Assembly: GCA_965178125.1 (NCBI GenBank)
Contig: OZ237747.1
Coordinates: forward strand, 124,001 to 188,000
Direction: 5' to 3'
DNA: 64,000 nt
Source of the DNA: Bilabrum cf. latius
Lineage: Eukaryota; Bigyra: Bicosoecida; Bigyra; Bicosoecida
The notes below the pieces were generated by a model, which saw only the letters and a program-made list of their open reading frames with translations, did not search any database and was not told the DNA's origin. Position numbers and translations under genes: made by a program. Positions 33,669 through 47,100 of this stretch are shown here, one piece after another. Positions within the stretch are counted from its first letter, which is position 1; every line of letters begins with the position of its first letter.

Positions 33669-36600
33669 TCAATGCTCCAAATCGCATCCGGGGAACTCTC
33701 GCCGCAGGTTGGCCACCTCAGTCTCATCCATGCGACCCGCACACACAGCCCGCAGCCTGGCGAGGCTCGGGCACCCTTGCATCAGCATGCGCAGACTCAA
33801 TGCAGAGCACTGGGGGACCCACGACACGTCCAGTTGCTGCAGCTTGGTGAGCTGCAACACGCAAGTCTCGATGGCCTTGTTGGACAGGCCGTGCCACCCG
33901 TGGACGGACAGATCTACTAGGCTGTCCTCCGAGCCGCGAATCAGCTTTGCTAGCGACTCATCCTGGTCGTGCTGCGTGATGCCACTAGCAGATGGATTAG
34001 ACACGTGCAATGACTCGAGGTTGCCCACAACCTCGAGCGCCCTACCAAGATCGTCCGCGGTAAGGAGGGGCATCTGTTCCGCGCGGAGCCTCCTGAGAGA
34101 GAGACAACCCTCAACGATGTGCTTGAAAGCGCGCGGCTTAATCTCGCAAGCGGACACATCCAGCTCGATCAGCTGCTCAGCGAAGCGACCGCTCACGATC
34201 TGCCGCAGGCCATGCTCCGGGTGCGCGGCGAACTTGAAGCCACGCAGGCTGATTGACTCGAGCAGCGGGCAGTGCTTGGCGAAATACAGCGGGACCGGTG
34301 GGTCGAGGAGATCACACCCGCTGAGATCCAGCTTCTTGAGAGTCTCCGCCGCTGCCAGCCTCCTCTCAAACAGGTCGTCCAGCAGGGCCTGCCCCCTCAC
34401 CTCGGTGCAGTCTGCCAGTGAGAGCTCCTCAAGAAGCGGCAGTTGCAGCAGCGGGCGCACGTCCTGAAGCTTGAAGGCACCAGCAACGCTCAGCCTACGC
34501 AGCAATCGCTGCGTGCTAGCGAGGTCGGCCGCCACTTTATCATCGACCTCGTGCGAGCACTGCTCCAGCACCAGCTCGGTGAGTCCGCCAGTCTTTGAGG
34601 TGCGAATGGCCGCGATCACGTCGCAGCGCAGCCCCGTTAGCCGCAATTTCTTGATGCTGGTGCATCGCTGCAGTGTGTCTGCCAGCGATTTGGTCTGCAC
34701 CATCTGCGCTGCTCTGCCCCCGACCTGCAGAGTCTCCGCAGAGTCCATCACCCAGAAACTCATCGCATTGCCGGTACTCAGCAGCCCCTGCTCCCGCATC
34801 AGCACTGCTGCCATCTTGTCTGCCACCTGCTGATGCGAGTCGCCCACCCGCACGCGTGTGGACGCGATCTCTTCGCCCTCCGCTGCAGAAGCAAAGTCCA
34901 CTGCCCGGCGAGGAACCACCGCTTCACCGAAGCCATCGCCATCCTCGCCGTCCGCCTCCATCGCACTGGAGGCGGCCGCGCTCGATGAGCCCAGCAAGCC
35001 TTCACCGTCTGCACGACCGCGCACATCCAGAACCGCTCCGACTGAGAACGGCCGGAACCTGGACACCTGTGCTTGCACTCCATCTACAGTATCTGAGCTA
35101 TAGAGCGCCTCCCCCATGCGGGCGATGCGCCTCGAGCACAGATTCTGCAGTGACGGGATGTGTGCCAGCTGCAGCGTTGAGCCTGCAAAGAGCCCATTAG
35201 TCGTGTAGAACTGAGTGGATGCGTCTTCAATGGTGACCAGCGGTTTGCCGGTACTCCCCCCTCCGGTCTACGACCCAGCCTTGGACTTGTCTGGCCGCTT
35301 CCGTTTCATGCCGGCAGTAAGAGGGGCGTCAGAGTCGGGCTCACCGAAAGGGTCGTCATCGCCTGAGGATTCATCACCTGCCAGCCCTTGCTCCTCGGCG
35401 ATCTGCTGCTGCGCCGCCTGGATGGCCTCGTCGCGCGCCTGCACCGCCGCCTCGATGTGCGCCTTGAGCTCCTAGCCTATGTTGTTGACGCACTACGTCG
35501 CCAGACCGTATAGTAGCCCCATCAACTGCATTGGAACAGCAGCCTGTCGGTTGTACTGATACACCGCCTGAAACGTCTGGATGATGATGCCCTCCAGGTG
35601 CTGCGGGCTCTTGGCGATGATCTTGAGGCTGGGATCTGTGCTAGAGAGAGCAGATTTGAGCCCCAACACTGAGTTCTCCAGGTCGTGCTTGATGTCGGAG
35701 AAGAGTGGGTTCCGGGCGGTATCCAGCATCGGGCGAAGCAGCCCGTGCTAAGCTGTCCAAGAGTCCGGATCGCCGGGCACCATCACGCCCTCCGGCATGG
35801 CTCGGGCCTGAGCCAGAGCGGAGTGCCCCGCTGACGCGCCCACGATCGCGGCAGCGGCGGCTCCCGTGCCGTCCCCCTTGTCAGCGCCAGCGCCAGCGGC
35901 ACCCGCCACACCGGCTGCCGGCCCCTCGGCAGCGGGACCATCCTGGCCCAACGCCGCTGCAATGGCGGCCTTGTTGACTTTGGAGACCCCGAGCATCGTG
36001 GTGTCGTCGTCTGCCTTGCGGCTGCGCTTGTCCAGCACAACCCGCATCAGGTCTCCCAGGCCAAGCTTGACCGAGACGGGGGGCGCATCCGAGAAGGCCG
36101 CAGTAGACAGCGCCATCTTGGTAGTCTTGAGAGACTACATGCGCTCTTCCACAGTGTTGAACGCAACGAAGCGCCACACCTGGCACGGCCGCGGCTGCCC
36201 CAGCCGGTGGCACCTGTCGATGGCCTGGTGCTCCAGGGAGGGGCTCCACCACTGGTCCACGAGGAACACGTGATTGGCCTCGGTCAGGTTGAGCCCGAGG
36301 CCGCCCGCCATGAGGCTGATCAGAAACACGCCGAATTCCGGCCTCGTCTAGAACTTGTGGATCTGGTCTTTGCGCACCTCCTCAGACATGCTGCCGTCCA
36401 GCCGGCAGAGCCTGACCCCCATCTTGCGGATGGCCGGCTCGATGATATCCATGAACGACACGAACTGCGTAAAGATGATCACGCGGCTGGACGGATCCTC
36501 TTCCCGCACGCGAGCCAGCTGGGCCAGCACAGCGCGCATCTTGGAGGAGTGGAACGGCACCTCCACTTCACCGCTGGCGCCGTACGTCATCATGGGCCGC

Positions 36601-39600
36601 ATCTTGAGCACGGACCGCCCTGCGCCCTTGAGCTCCACCATATCCAGGGCTTTCAGCAGCGGCCCATTGAGCAGTTTCTGCAGCTCGTCTCGCGGCATGT
36701 CCAGCCTCTTCTTGCGGATGTCTTTCAGCAAGCGAGCCAGCTGCGCAGACACGTTGGAGCCGGCAAAGTCCATCACCTTGTCTTGCAGCCGGGCCGCCGC
36801 AGCCTCGTTGGCCACGTCATCATTTCCAGCCGCCAGCTCGGCCGCAACCTCCCTCTCGTCTCCGTCGCCTATCTCGTCCACGCCGCCTGCGTCTTCCTCC
36901 GCATCACCATCCCCAGCGGCTCCCGCTCCAGGCCCGCCTAGCATGCTCAGCGCAGATTTTCCCCTCTTCTTCCTCAACCTGCTGCTGGACCAGCCGCCGC
37001 TGCTCGTGTCCTCAACCTCGTCTTCGTCGCTGTCCGACTCGACGGCGGCCCTGCTCTTCTTCTTCTTCCGCCGCTGCGGGCTGTCTAGGATATCTGCAGC
37101 ATTGGCCCACCCCGCATCCTCGTCGACATCCTCGTCATCGTCGACGATGAAGCCATCCAGATTGTCTTCATCCTCGTCGTCGTCCCTCATCGCGCCTACC
37201 AAGCGAGGCGCTTTGAATCCGCCGGAACCGACTGTGAATGCAGCAGTTCCCCCATGCCTGGCGCCCAGGAGCATCCGCCGCTCCCGCTGCTTCTGTCGCT
37301 GCAGCCGCGCCTGCGCCTTACGCTGCTTCTGCCGGCGTACGACCTGCAGGAGCTGGCTGTCGTGGAAGAGTGCAGGGTGGCAGCAGAACATGCGGAGTCG
37401 GAGGAGGGTCACGAGCACGTTCACCCACTGCGCCGCGTGGCTCTTGGAGTTCTTGAGCACCTTGTCCAGCTCGGTCTGCTCCCTCTTCTCGATCTCCTTA
37501 TAGGCAGCCATCTCCTCCTCGCTGAGTGGGTGGCACAGCAGGGTCTCTCGCTTAGGAGGCATGGCGACGAGGGCCTGCTCCATGACCCCGGTCCTGTCGG
37601 ACTTGACCCGCCGCAGGACGTGGGAGCTGAGCGTCTCCTGCAGCTGCTTGATGGACATGAGCACCTGCCTCTGCTTTTCGGTGGGGAGTGGCACCTTGCC
37701 GTCTTTGCTCTCCAGCGACTTGAGCACGTCATTGTCGATCTGGCTCACGAGATCCAGCCACACGTTGTGGAAGCACACTGGCTCGATGAAGCAGAAAGCC
37801 AAGAGGCTCTGCACGTCATCGAAGGTGTTGTGCACCGGTGTGCCGGTGAGAACCCACCTCCGTGAAGACTTCAGCAGAGAGGCCGCATGAAACCCTTTGG
37901 TTCTGGGGTTCTTCACCTTGTGCCCCTCGTCCAGCACGATGCGGAACCAGACAGTGCTCAGCAGAGGCCGCGGGCGGGAGGCAGACGCAGGCAGGTCTGG
38001 CACGCCCTTCTTCCGTCTCACGCGCTTGGCCGCGCTCCCGTCAGTTCGCGCTCGCTTCGCTCTTGGGCCTTCGTCCTCCTCATCACTGCTGTCCTCGCCG
38101 CTAGAGTCTACATCCCCGGCGGCATCTCCTTCGAGTCCATCAGTAGCCTGCCCGCTGGCAGCAACAGCTGCGAGCTGGGCCTTCTCCCGAGCCCGCGCTG
38201 CCGCTCGCTGCTGCGGCGTGAGAGCCAGGGAGCGAGAGCCGTTCATGAAATTGCGCCTAAAGTCCTGCATCTGCCTCGAGGTCATGTGCTACAGGGACTG
38301 CTCGATTCCGATCATACCCGACTCGTGGATGCGATAGCATAGCTCAGCATCCCTGTGATCCACTTCTGCCTCTCGGCATAGCAGCGGAGTGGGCAGGCCG
38401 TTGCTGGGATCCATGCCCACCGCTTTGCTGAGTCGGAAGAAGTTCACTTTGGAAAGCTTGGAGACTCTGACAAAGTACCGGCTGTGTGGATCGGCTAGCT
38501 CATCGGGCAGCTGTGCGAGGCTGCCTCGGGCTCGCCTCCCCCTCCTCTCCAAGGGCCCAGCGAACACGGGAGGCGCCTCCTCCCAGTCCTCGTCGACCAC
38601 CGCATCGTCGTCCCTGGCCAGCTGCACAGCGCTTACAACCTCCCGCCATTTGCCGGCCGTATCCTCCCATTCGCTGGACCCTGTTGCGGTCCTACCGCCG
38701 CCCTTCCGCCGCTTCTTGCCACCTTTTTCAGTCGGCCCGCTAGCCGCCATCTTGTCTTGCTGCCGAGCCCACCGCCCGAGCACGCGGATCTGGGCCTGTG
38801 CCACGTGGGCGCGGACATGCTCGGTGTACTCGGCCTGCGCTGACACCACGGCAAGAGTGGGTATCGGTCGGTTCTTGATGGTCAGCTGTTGCCCTTTCCG
38901 TGAGCTCTTTGATGCAATGCATGAAGTAGCGTAGACAAAGAGCTCACGAGATAGCGACTTGCAGGGTGCCGCCTCACCAGAGGCCAGCGCCTCGTCGGTC
39001 TCCTTCATCTCATCCCGCTGGATGGCTGTCATCATCTTGCCGCCCTTGCCCTTGGCTGTGATCAAACGGTCACTGGCCTTAACCGCGACAAAGTCGGCTG
39101 CATCAACCGGCTCGTCGTCGTCAATCTCCTGACCAAAAGCGTCAGGTGCCGAGTGGCTCGACTGGCTCAGCGGGCTGCTGAATCCGAGCTGCGCGTGACT
39201 GAGAGCACCTGCTTTGCGACCTCGTCGCCGCGGGGAGCCCATGGCGTCCTCCTCGTCCTCGTCCTCGTCCTCGTCCTTGTCAGATGCAGATTTCCCCCGG
39301 GCTTCCTGCTACCTCTCGGCTCTCCGCAGCACCTTCAGCTCTGCCTGATTCCAGCTCTCCTGCAGCACGCTCATCTTGCCCTCGCACACGTCGTGATCCT
39401 TCAGCTCGCCCATAGCCCTATCGACGTACGGCCAAATGTGTCGGTGCCGCAAATCGCCCTCTCTGAATGGTCGGCCCACCTCGTTTGCCAGCGTGCCATA
39501 GGTGGTGATGACCACGTCAGCCTTATCGAAGCCAGACAAGTCCCGAGTACCATCTCCATGGTATACGTGCACCCTCAGGGCGTGTCTCCTGCCGATCCTT

Positions 39601-40868
39601 GTGCCGATCTCGTGGACCCACTGGTGCAAAACCGAGAGGGGCACGACGATGAGAGTCTTGTTGGACTCGCCTTGTTCCCTGAAACGCATCTGATGACCCG
39701 CGACCTGGTGAGAGTGGTGGCAGAAATTAAAGTACTTGTGGTTCTGCTTGATCTCGCGCTCCCGCCGGAAGAGCTCAGCTGGGGCCTCTGCCTCTGCCCC
39801 TGCACCTGCACCTGCCCCTGCCCCTGCCCCTGCAGCTGGTACCCCGTTCGGCTGCGGCTGCGGCTCCGGCTGGGGCGGATCCGCCCGCGCCGCGTTCTTC
39901 TTAGCCCCGTCGTCGCCCGAATCGCTGTCACTGCCTCCCTCAGAGTCACTCAGCTCGATGAACCCGCCCTTGGCAGAGCCGCTGCCTTGCGGTTTCGAGG
40001 AAGGCGAAGCCGAGGCCGAGGCCGAGGAGGAAGACGAAGAAGAACTGGAACCTGGCTCTTCTGCGCCTTGGCCATTGCTGCTACTGGCCCCTTTCCAATC
40101 GAGGTCCAAATCGTCTTCATCGCCCATCATTCGGACACCCCGGTTACGGACAGCAGCCTGGATTGATTTGGTGCGGGCAAACGCAAGCGGGTTGTAGCGA
40201 GCTGGGACCATAGAGGGCCGCTCGTAGTCGTCCAAAAAGCACGATACAGCGTCTTGGCAGCCTCGTGGAATCACATGGGATTCGTATCGAGCCCGGTACG
40301 CTTGCGGAGTGTTGGCAAGCATGGTAGCGATGCAGGTAATAGTTTTGCCTAGGCCTTGGTCATCGGCTAAAACTCCACCCCCGCTGAGGTCCTCGTGTAC
40401 ACGCATCCATAAAAGTCCCTGGCGCTGGTGCGGGCGCAAGTCAACCTTCAGACTTGGCGGGATTCGCAAAGAATCTTCAAATCTAGCGAGCTCGCGTGTA
40501 ACCTGCTCGCGCTGGTTCCCAAGGATTTTATAGATGCCAGCGACCACCCCATAGTCAGTTTCATTTAGGTTGTCATCAGCCTGCTCCTCTTCATCCTCCT
40601 CCTGGCTTCTGGTGTCTGCTTGCGGACCCCCGTCCGTCACAGCACTTGCTTCGCCAACCTCGTTGGGCTCTCCGGACTGGACAGCAACTGATGCGGCAAC
40701 CTCACCCGCAATCATGCCATCGCCATCGTGCGAATTCTAAGGCTGCAAGTCTAGGTCTCGTGACATTGTCGATGCAGCCACAGCGCGTTGCTCCTCCTCT
40801 GAAACCTGTTTTCGTATCTAGTTGATGAATTCATCGTCGCTGTCGTCAGAGGAGTCAGATAGTTCCAT
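33669..40868 (-). CDS. SNF2 helicase (Rad5/Rad16 group) fused to a Rad7-like leucine-rich repeat domain, ten in-frame UAG
   Basis: One frame of 2399 aa runs from ATG 40868 to TGA 33671-33669. The helicase half has motif [11 protein letters not shown] (about residue 170), [18 protein letters not shown], motif [11 protein letters not shown] (about 980), [48 protein letters not shown] and DRCHRLGQ. Between motifs I and II lies a long acidic, Ser-rich insert, and no RING finger is visible. The last ~480 residues are leucine-rich repeats ([36 protein letters not shown]) preceded by [15 protein letters not shown], a Rad7-type arrangement. Yeast Rad16 and Rad7 form one nucleotide-excision-repair ligase complex, so a fusion would be functionally sensible. 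UAG (first base) at 40820, 40739, 39311, 38291, 36350, 36137, 35750, 35495, 35474 and 35270. Family membership is secure; the Rad7 assignment is inference. Confidence 0.83.
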
Positions 40869-41139
40869 TGTTTTCTTGATGCAATAAAGTGTATCGGACT
40901 AGAGACGGTTGCAGCGAGATGGGACTGCCAGCACGACTACTTTTCTTCCAATTCGGACCGAGCGAGGATGAGGACAAAAAATTGGTGGATCCGGACGGTG
41001 CGCCCCGGCAAAGTTGCAAACAAGAGAGATCTACAAATTATGCGTGTAAATTGGTACACATGCAGCAATGTGTCAGCTTCACAGTCATTGCTGGGCTCCT
41101 TGCATTACGCGGTCCACACGTTCCATCGCCCAGGTTCAT

Positions 41140-44100
41140 TCACAAGAGCCCGGCTTGCTAGTGCCTCCGACCCAGCTTCATGACCGCGCGCATGAGCACG
41201 GGCGGTAGGTGCGGCAGCCCTTGCCCCACGATGAAGCTGGGCAGCCGCACACTCTTTGTCTCCGCAGGCTTGCCCTCGCCCTCGCCCGTGCCCTACCCGC
41301 TCCCGCTCGCCCCTCCACCCACGGGCACCTCGGCCTGCAGCCCGGGCCCGGGGTGGAACACGAAGAACCCGCCATCAGGGCCAAGTATCTCGGCCAACTC
41401 GGCGTCACTCGCCGCACGAAGCGCAACCCGAAGCCCGGTGAGCGCAGTGGCGGCGATCTGCACGCAGTGCAGGTACACCCGCTGCGAGGAGAACCCCCTC
41501 AGTGCGAAGGGCGGCAGCCCGTGGCCGTCCGCGGATGCCTTGGCGATGCGCTCCAGCTGCTCCTGCTGCGGCAGCGCCAGGCCCATGTGCGCCGCCGCCG
41601 CTTCCTGCACCAAAAATGAAGTGGTCACCGCGAGCCCCTACCTGGTTCGAACCGAGGACAGCGAGTCCCTGGCCCCCGCGGCACTGCGAGCAACCACGGA
41701 GCCGGAGCCTGGCGTGGACGCGCCCGCCGCCGCCCCCGCAGTGCTCGCCGGTTGCAGGGTGTTGGGCGCGGGGAGGAGGCTGGAGGGCGCGGTGGTGCCC
41801 CGCGCCGATGGCCCGGTGCTCTCGATCGGAGGCACAGAGGCGGAGGACATGCCCGTCTCGTTGCGGCGTACGCCAGGCGGCGGCGAGTCCCCGACCCCGT
41901 CGCCATCCCGGTCCCTGTCCGGAGAAAGGATCGATGCCAGCCCGTCCAGCCCGTGCACGCCCTCCTTTGTCTTGCCCGCTGCCACACCGTACCACATAGG
42001 CAGCTCGTCCAGCGCCACTGCATCCCCGGGCACCTCCTGCAGCCACTGCTCCACCGACTGCTCGCATGCCTTGGTCAGCCGCAGGCGGGTCTTGCCGTGC
42101 GTTAGCAGCATCTTCACGAGGGTCTTGGTCCGCTGGGCCTGTCTCTTGATCATGCGCTGCATGGCCTCATTGCTGACGTGGACGCAGTCGGGCACGCCTT
42201 GGGACTCGTGCTCCATGGCCGTGGTGACGGATTGCCCGAACAGGTGGTACCGCGGGTCCTTGCTGCCAACGACGCCAGCGATCAGGCCTCCGCTGTGCAC
42301 GCCCACCCGCATGCGGATGGGCTCTCCAGAGATCTCCCGCACGGTGGGCATGTACCGCACCATTTCGAGCCCGGCGTTCACCGCGCGCTCTGCATGCCCC
42401 TCGTCCGGCTCGGGGCACCCGGACACGCCAAAGTAGGCGTCGCCGATGAGCTCGATCTTGGCCACCCCGAACAGGCTGGTCAGCTCGTCGAATCGGCTGT
42501 AGAGCTGGTTGAGGAAGGTGAGCAGCTCCTCCGGCCTGATCTTGGAGGCGAACTGCGTGAAGCCCTTCAGGTCCGTGAAGAGGATGGAGCAGGACTGCAC
42601 CGTGTCCGCCACCTGGTGCCCGTCCAGCAGCTTCTCGGCGACCGAGGGCGGCAGCAGGTTGTGCAGCAGTCGCCTGTTCCTCTCCTGTTCCTTGGTCACC
42701 TTCTGCCTCGCGTGGTCCATCTGGATGGACCGGAAGAAGTTGAGTCGGAGCGACATCTCTCTGGTCAGCACGGGGATGGCTTGCCCGATGAAGAACACGA
42801 AGAGGTAGATTCCGTCGGTGACGATCTTCTGGAACTGAATGGGCTCGAAAGCGCTGCAGTTCTGCACGAGGCACTGCTTGCACTCACCCTCCAGCGTGTC
42901 TTCGGTGCTCACGTCGCACCGGCAGATGTCGCCCACGCTGCCGTCGTCCGGGTGCGACGGGGGATCCGCCAGGCAGGCGTCGTAGGCTGTCTGGTTGGTG
43001 TTGCCGGCGGCCTGGCACTCCGACTCCGCGTCTCGATTGCGCAGTGACTCGGTCAGGGCAGGGATCAGCACCAGGTATGCCACCACGGCGAGGAAGAGGA
43101 CCAGGCAGCGGTAGAACATGGCCACCAGCGACACGTTGAGCGCAAACACGACGTACAGCGCCAGGATGCCATACCCGGGCTGCTGCCCCAAGAGGGAGAT
43201 CGCCACGATGCACAGGCCGATGAGGAACATGCCCGTCGCCGTGGTGCCCTCTGCCACGTGCAGGCTGCTCTGATACGCCTCAAGGTGCGACATGCCCACG
43301 TAGATGAGCGCGATGGGCAGCATCACTGCGTACCTCAAGATGCTCAGGTTGGTCCAGATCTGCAGGCAGTTGTCGCCGGGATCGTCGCGGCCGTACAGGA
43401 TAAAGTCGTAGAGAGCGAAGATCACGAGTACCGCGATGGCGAGAAGAGCGCTCCAGTAGGCGAACCTCCTCCACGTGTCCTTGTGCTCCTCGTGGTACAT
43501 GCGCTCCAGCACGGTCCCGGCGTCCTCGCCCCTGGTCCGCTCGCCCACGCACTGCTGACCGCACAGGGCACCGTCAACAGAGTGGAAGCACACGGCGCAG
43601 TACTGGCGGCGCTTTACCACCACCGTGTCTAGCTTCTTCCGGCGGCGCCTCGTGTCGTGATCGTGACCGCCACCGCGCCCCTGGCCCGCCCGCGGTGACT
43701 CAGGACCGCCCTCGTCTTCGCCGTCCATCGCTCCCGGCGGCTGCGCCACGTCCTTTCCGACACTGCTAGCCAGCGCACCGGCGTTGGCGGCGTGCAGCAG
43801 GTCGTCGTCAGTCGGTGCGTCACCCACGCCCTGCAGCCTGGGCACAGCCCCTGCCGCGTGATGCTGTTCATCGCCGCTGAAGGACACCCGCACTGAGGCA
43901 GAGCCTCCCGCGAGATCGGTGGAGGCCGCGTGCACGCGCTCTGCGCCGGCCATCCTGTGACCCGGTTGCGCCCCACCGGCGCCCTCCTGCCTCGAGTGGC
44001 CCTCCTGGCCCCCTGCTGACCGCACCACTACCACGCCCTGCGAGCTGCCACCCTCTGCCCCTGCCAAGGAGGAGTCCACGTCCACTGTGCGCACCCTCGG

Positions 44101-47100
44101 GGCAGGGGAGCGGGGCTCCTGAGAGGCACCCGCGCCGTCATGCCGAGGAGTCACGGCGGCGCCCGGGGCCGTGGCCTCGGAGGCGTGCTGAGTCCCAGAA
44201 GACCCCGCCGCCCCGCCGCCTCTCGACGACACCCTCTGCGGCATGGACATCTCGATGGCGGCAGCCTGGGCCCCTGACACCTCTGCGCCGACGGAGGACC
44301 TGCGCATTCTCTCTCCCTGCTTGCCGCGACTGGTGGTTGTCCCGTTCTTGGTCTGGAAGGAGTGAGTCTGCCTGAGCGAATGCTTCTCGACCTCGAGACC
44401 CCTCGAGCCGTGCGAGGACCCCTGGCTGCCGCTCCCCACAGCAGGCGAGGCTGTGTGCAAGTAACCGCCCCCGTCCTTCCTGCTGGCAGCCCTGGCCTTT
44501 GCGTCGATGCCAGCGCCCGTTCGCACCGGCACGAGCGCATTCCCAGCACTGGAAGCCGCAGCACCACCCCCGCAAGCATTGCCGACCCCCTTGCCGCCCA
44601 CCCCGCCCGATCCAGCTGCAGCCTCTGCCTCTGGATCTGGGTACTCGTTGCCCAGCTCGAGATCGTCGCAGGTCCGCTCCAAGAGGTCGAGCGCCCCTGC
44701 GGGTCCGAGCACCTGCCACACATCTCTGCAGTCCAGCCCCTGCAGCGTAACGAGGATGGCGCGGGCCTCGACCAGATCCCTGCCCTCTTCCTTCTTCGCC
44801 TTGGACCCGTTCTTCGCGGCGATCCCGTTAGCCGCGTCCTCGTCGGGAGCTGGCGGCAACGGGGGCGTGAAGGGCCGCACGGGCCGGGGGACGGCTCGCC
44901 CCTCGAGCAGCGCAAGTCGCCTGAGCCTAAGGAGGTGGAAGTAGGACTTGGCAGAGCGGGAGCGGGGCCTCCGCATCGGGCCGTTGTCCGTCACGGCCGT
45001 GGACACCCGGAATCCAGCGGGCGCCTGCACCGCCAGCACCGAGTTGCGACGGGTGCGTCTCGGTCCCGAAGACCGGGCCCGTCGCGAGCGCGACTTCCCC
45101 TTCCCCCTCTCTCTGCCCTCGCTGTTGGCTGCCTCCGCGGCAGCAGCTGCCTCAAAGGCCGCCTGTGCGGCATCGCCCGCCGCGGGGTTCTCGTTCTGAG
45201 CGAAGCTGATCGCCCTGGTGGCGGCGATGGCCCGCGTGTACCTGGACCGCTCGATCTCCTTCATGAGCGGGGGCGGCTCCACGGAGACAGGCGCCCCCGT
45301 GTTAGGATTGCGGAAAGGCCACCGCTCGGTGTCTGGCTCGAGCGGCATGGTGATGGGGTCCATCGTGTGGTCCGTCGCGTCGCTGAACAGGCCAGGGTAC
45401 TTTTTGTACTTCTTTGGCACCTTGGCAGGCGCCCGGGCCTCTATCACGCCCACTGGCACACGCACGCGCCGGAAGGCCCCGCCAGCCCCCGCGCTTCGCA
45501 GGGCCGCGCCCCCGCCTTGCGGGTTCTTGTGCCCATGCCGCGGCGGCTGCACCGACAGACTCCTGCTTGCGTGAGCCGGGGTCAGGTCCGTGGGACCATC
45601 CCCAATCAGCTCGTCCATGCCCGCCCCGATGTGACGAGTGGACATGACCATGCTGTGTTGCGACCCCTCCTCGTCCCCCTCCTCGGCGCCAGGCTCGCCG
45701 TCCTCGACACCCGCGCCGATGCCTACGGCGGCGTTGTACAACTCCTTGAGCTTCTCCGCGGCCCGCTGGAACTTTTGTGCGTTGCGCTTGTCCTGCTTGT
45801 CGTCGAACAGCCGGCGGCCCTCGAGCGCCTTTACGGCCTTGAGTGCCTGGGCCTTGAGCATTACGTTCTCCTCGTTCTGGGCAGCGCCGGCGCCGTTCTG
45901 ACCCGCGCCCTTGGGTTTCTTCGCCCTCCCACCATGAGAGCCACTGGTGCCCCGCCCGGGCCGACCTCTCCTGCGGCGGATCTCTTTCCGCCTGCTGCTC
46001 GTCTGGGTCTAGCGTACCACGCCCATGCCCTGCGGGAGGTGGTGCAGGGAGCCGGAGGGGTGGTGCACGGGCTCGCCGGGGAGCTTGATCGTCTTGTACT
46101 TGGCGATCGCGCTGCTGTCTTCCTCTCCATAGTGGCCAGCAGCACCGGGGTCGTGGATGCGGGACCTGCGCGGGGATCCGCGACGGGAGGGCGAGTTCGG
46201 CCCTGGGCTGCCCTGCTTGCTTCCATTGCCCCCGCCAGCAGCGGAATTGGCACCGACCGCTGACGCTGCGCCCGCCGAAGAACCTCTCGCGGCAGCCCCT
46301 GTTCTGGTGCGCCCGCTCTCATCGGAGCCCTTGGACGCTGGAGCAGACGACGGCGACTGGCCCTGGCCTGTCTGCGCGCTGGAGGGTCCATCGGCGCTGC
46401 TGCTGCCGGTCGCAGCACCCCCCGTGGCAGCCCCACCTGAGTCCAAGCCGTGGGCGGTCGAAGCCGAGGCCCCGCTCATCTTGAGCTCTCCCCCCAGCCC
46501 CAGCTTGGCACCTTTGCCCTTGTGCGCCGGCCCGTCAAACCGCACCATGCGCCGCTTCTGCAGCTCGCCGAGCCCCAGCTGCCGCGTGGAGTACCCCATC
46601 GTGGTCACGGAGCGGCGCCGCTGCCGCCGAGCAGCCACCCCGCCGCTGACCTTCTTGCCAGAGCCTGGCCGCTTGCCCGAAGCACCGCTTCGGTCGGCCC
46701 ACTGTGGCGGTGTGCCCACCCCGGGCCTCGGCAGGGACGCGGGCTTGGACGGCGGGGCCCCACCGATGCCGATTCCCGCCCTCTTGGGGTCCGCCGTGTG
46801 CCCCCTCGGGCGGTTCAGTCTGGACCGGCGGGGGGTCTGCGGGGGAGTGCCGACCCGAGGGCTGGCCCCGGAGACAGGCAGACGCACGGGTGCGAATTTG
46901 GGCTCGGGATCCCCGCCACCCGCTGCCACGGGTGACGGCGTGGCGGGAGTCAACGCCCCGCTGTACGACCTGCCCCCGGGACTGGCGCCGCCCCTGCTCC
47001 TGTCGCCATCCTCGTGCACGTCAGAGTCATCCGAGAAGCTCCCATGGGAGCGCATGGACCCTTCGTTGTTCTCCGCGTCGATCCAGGCCGCCAGGGCGTC

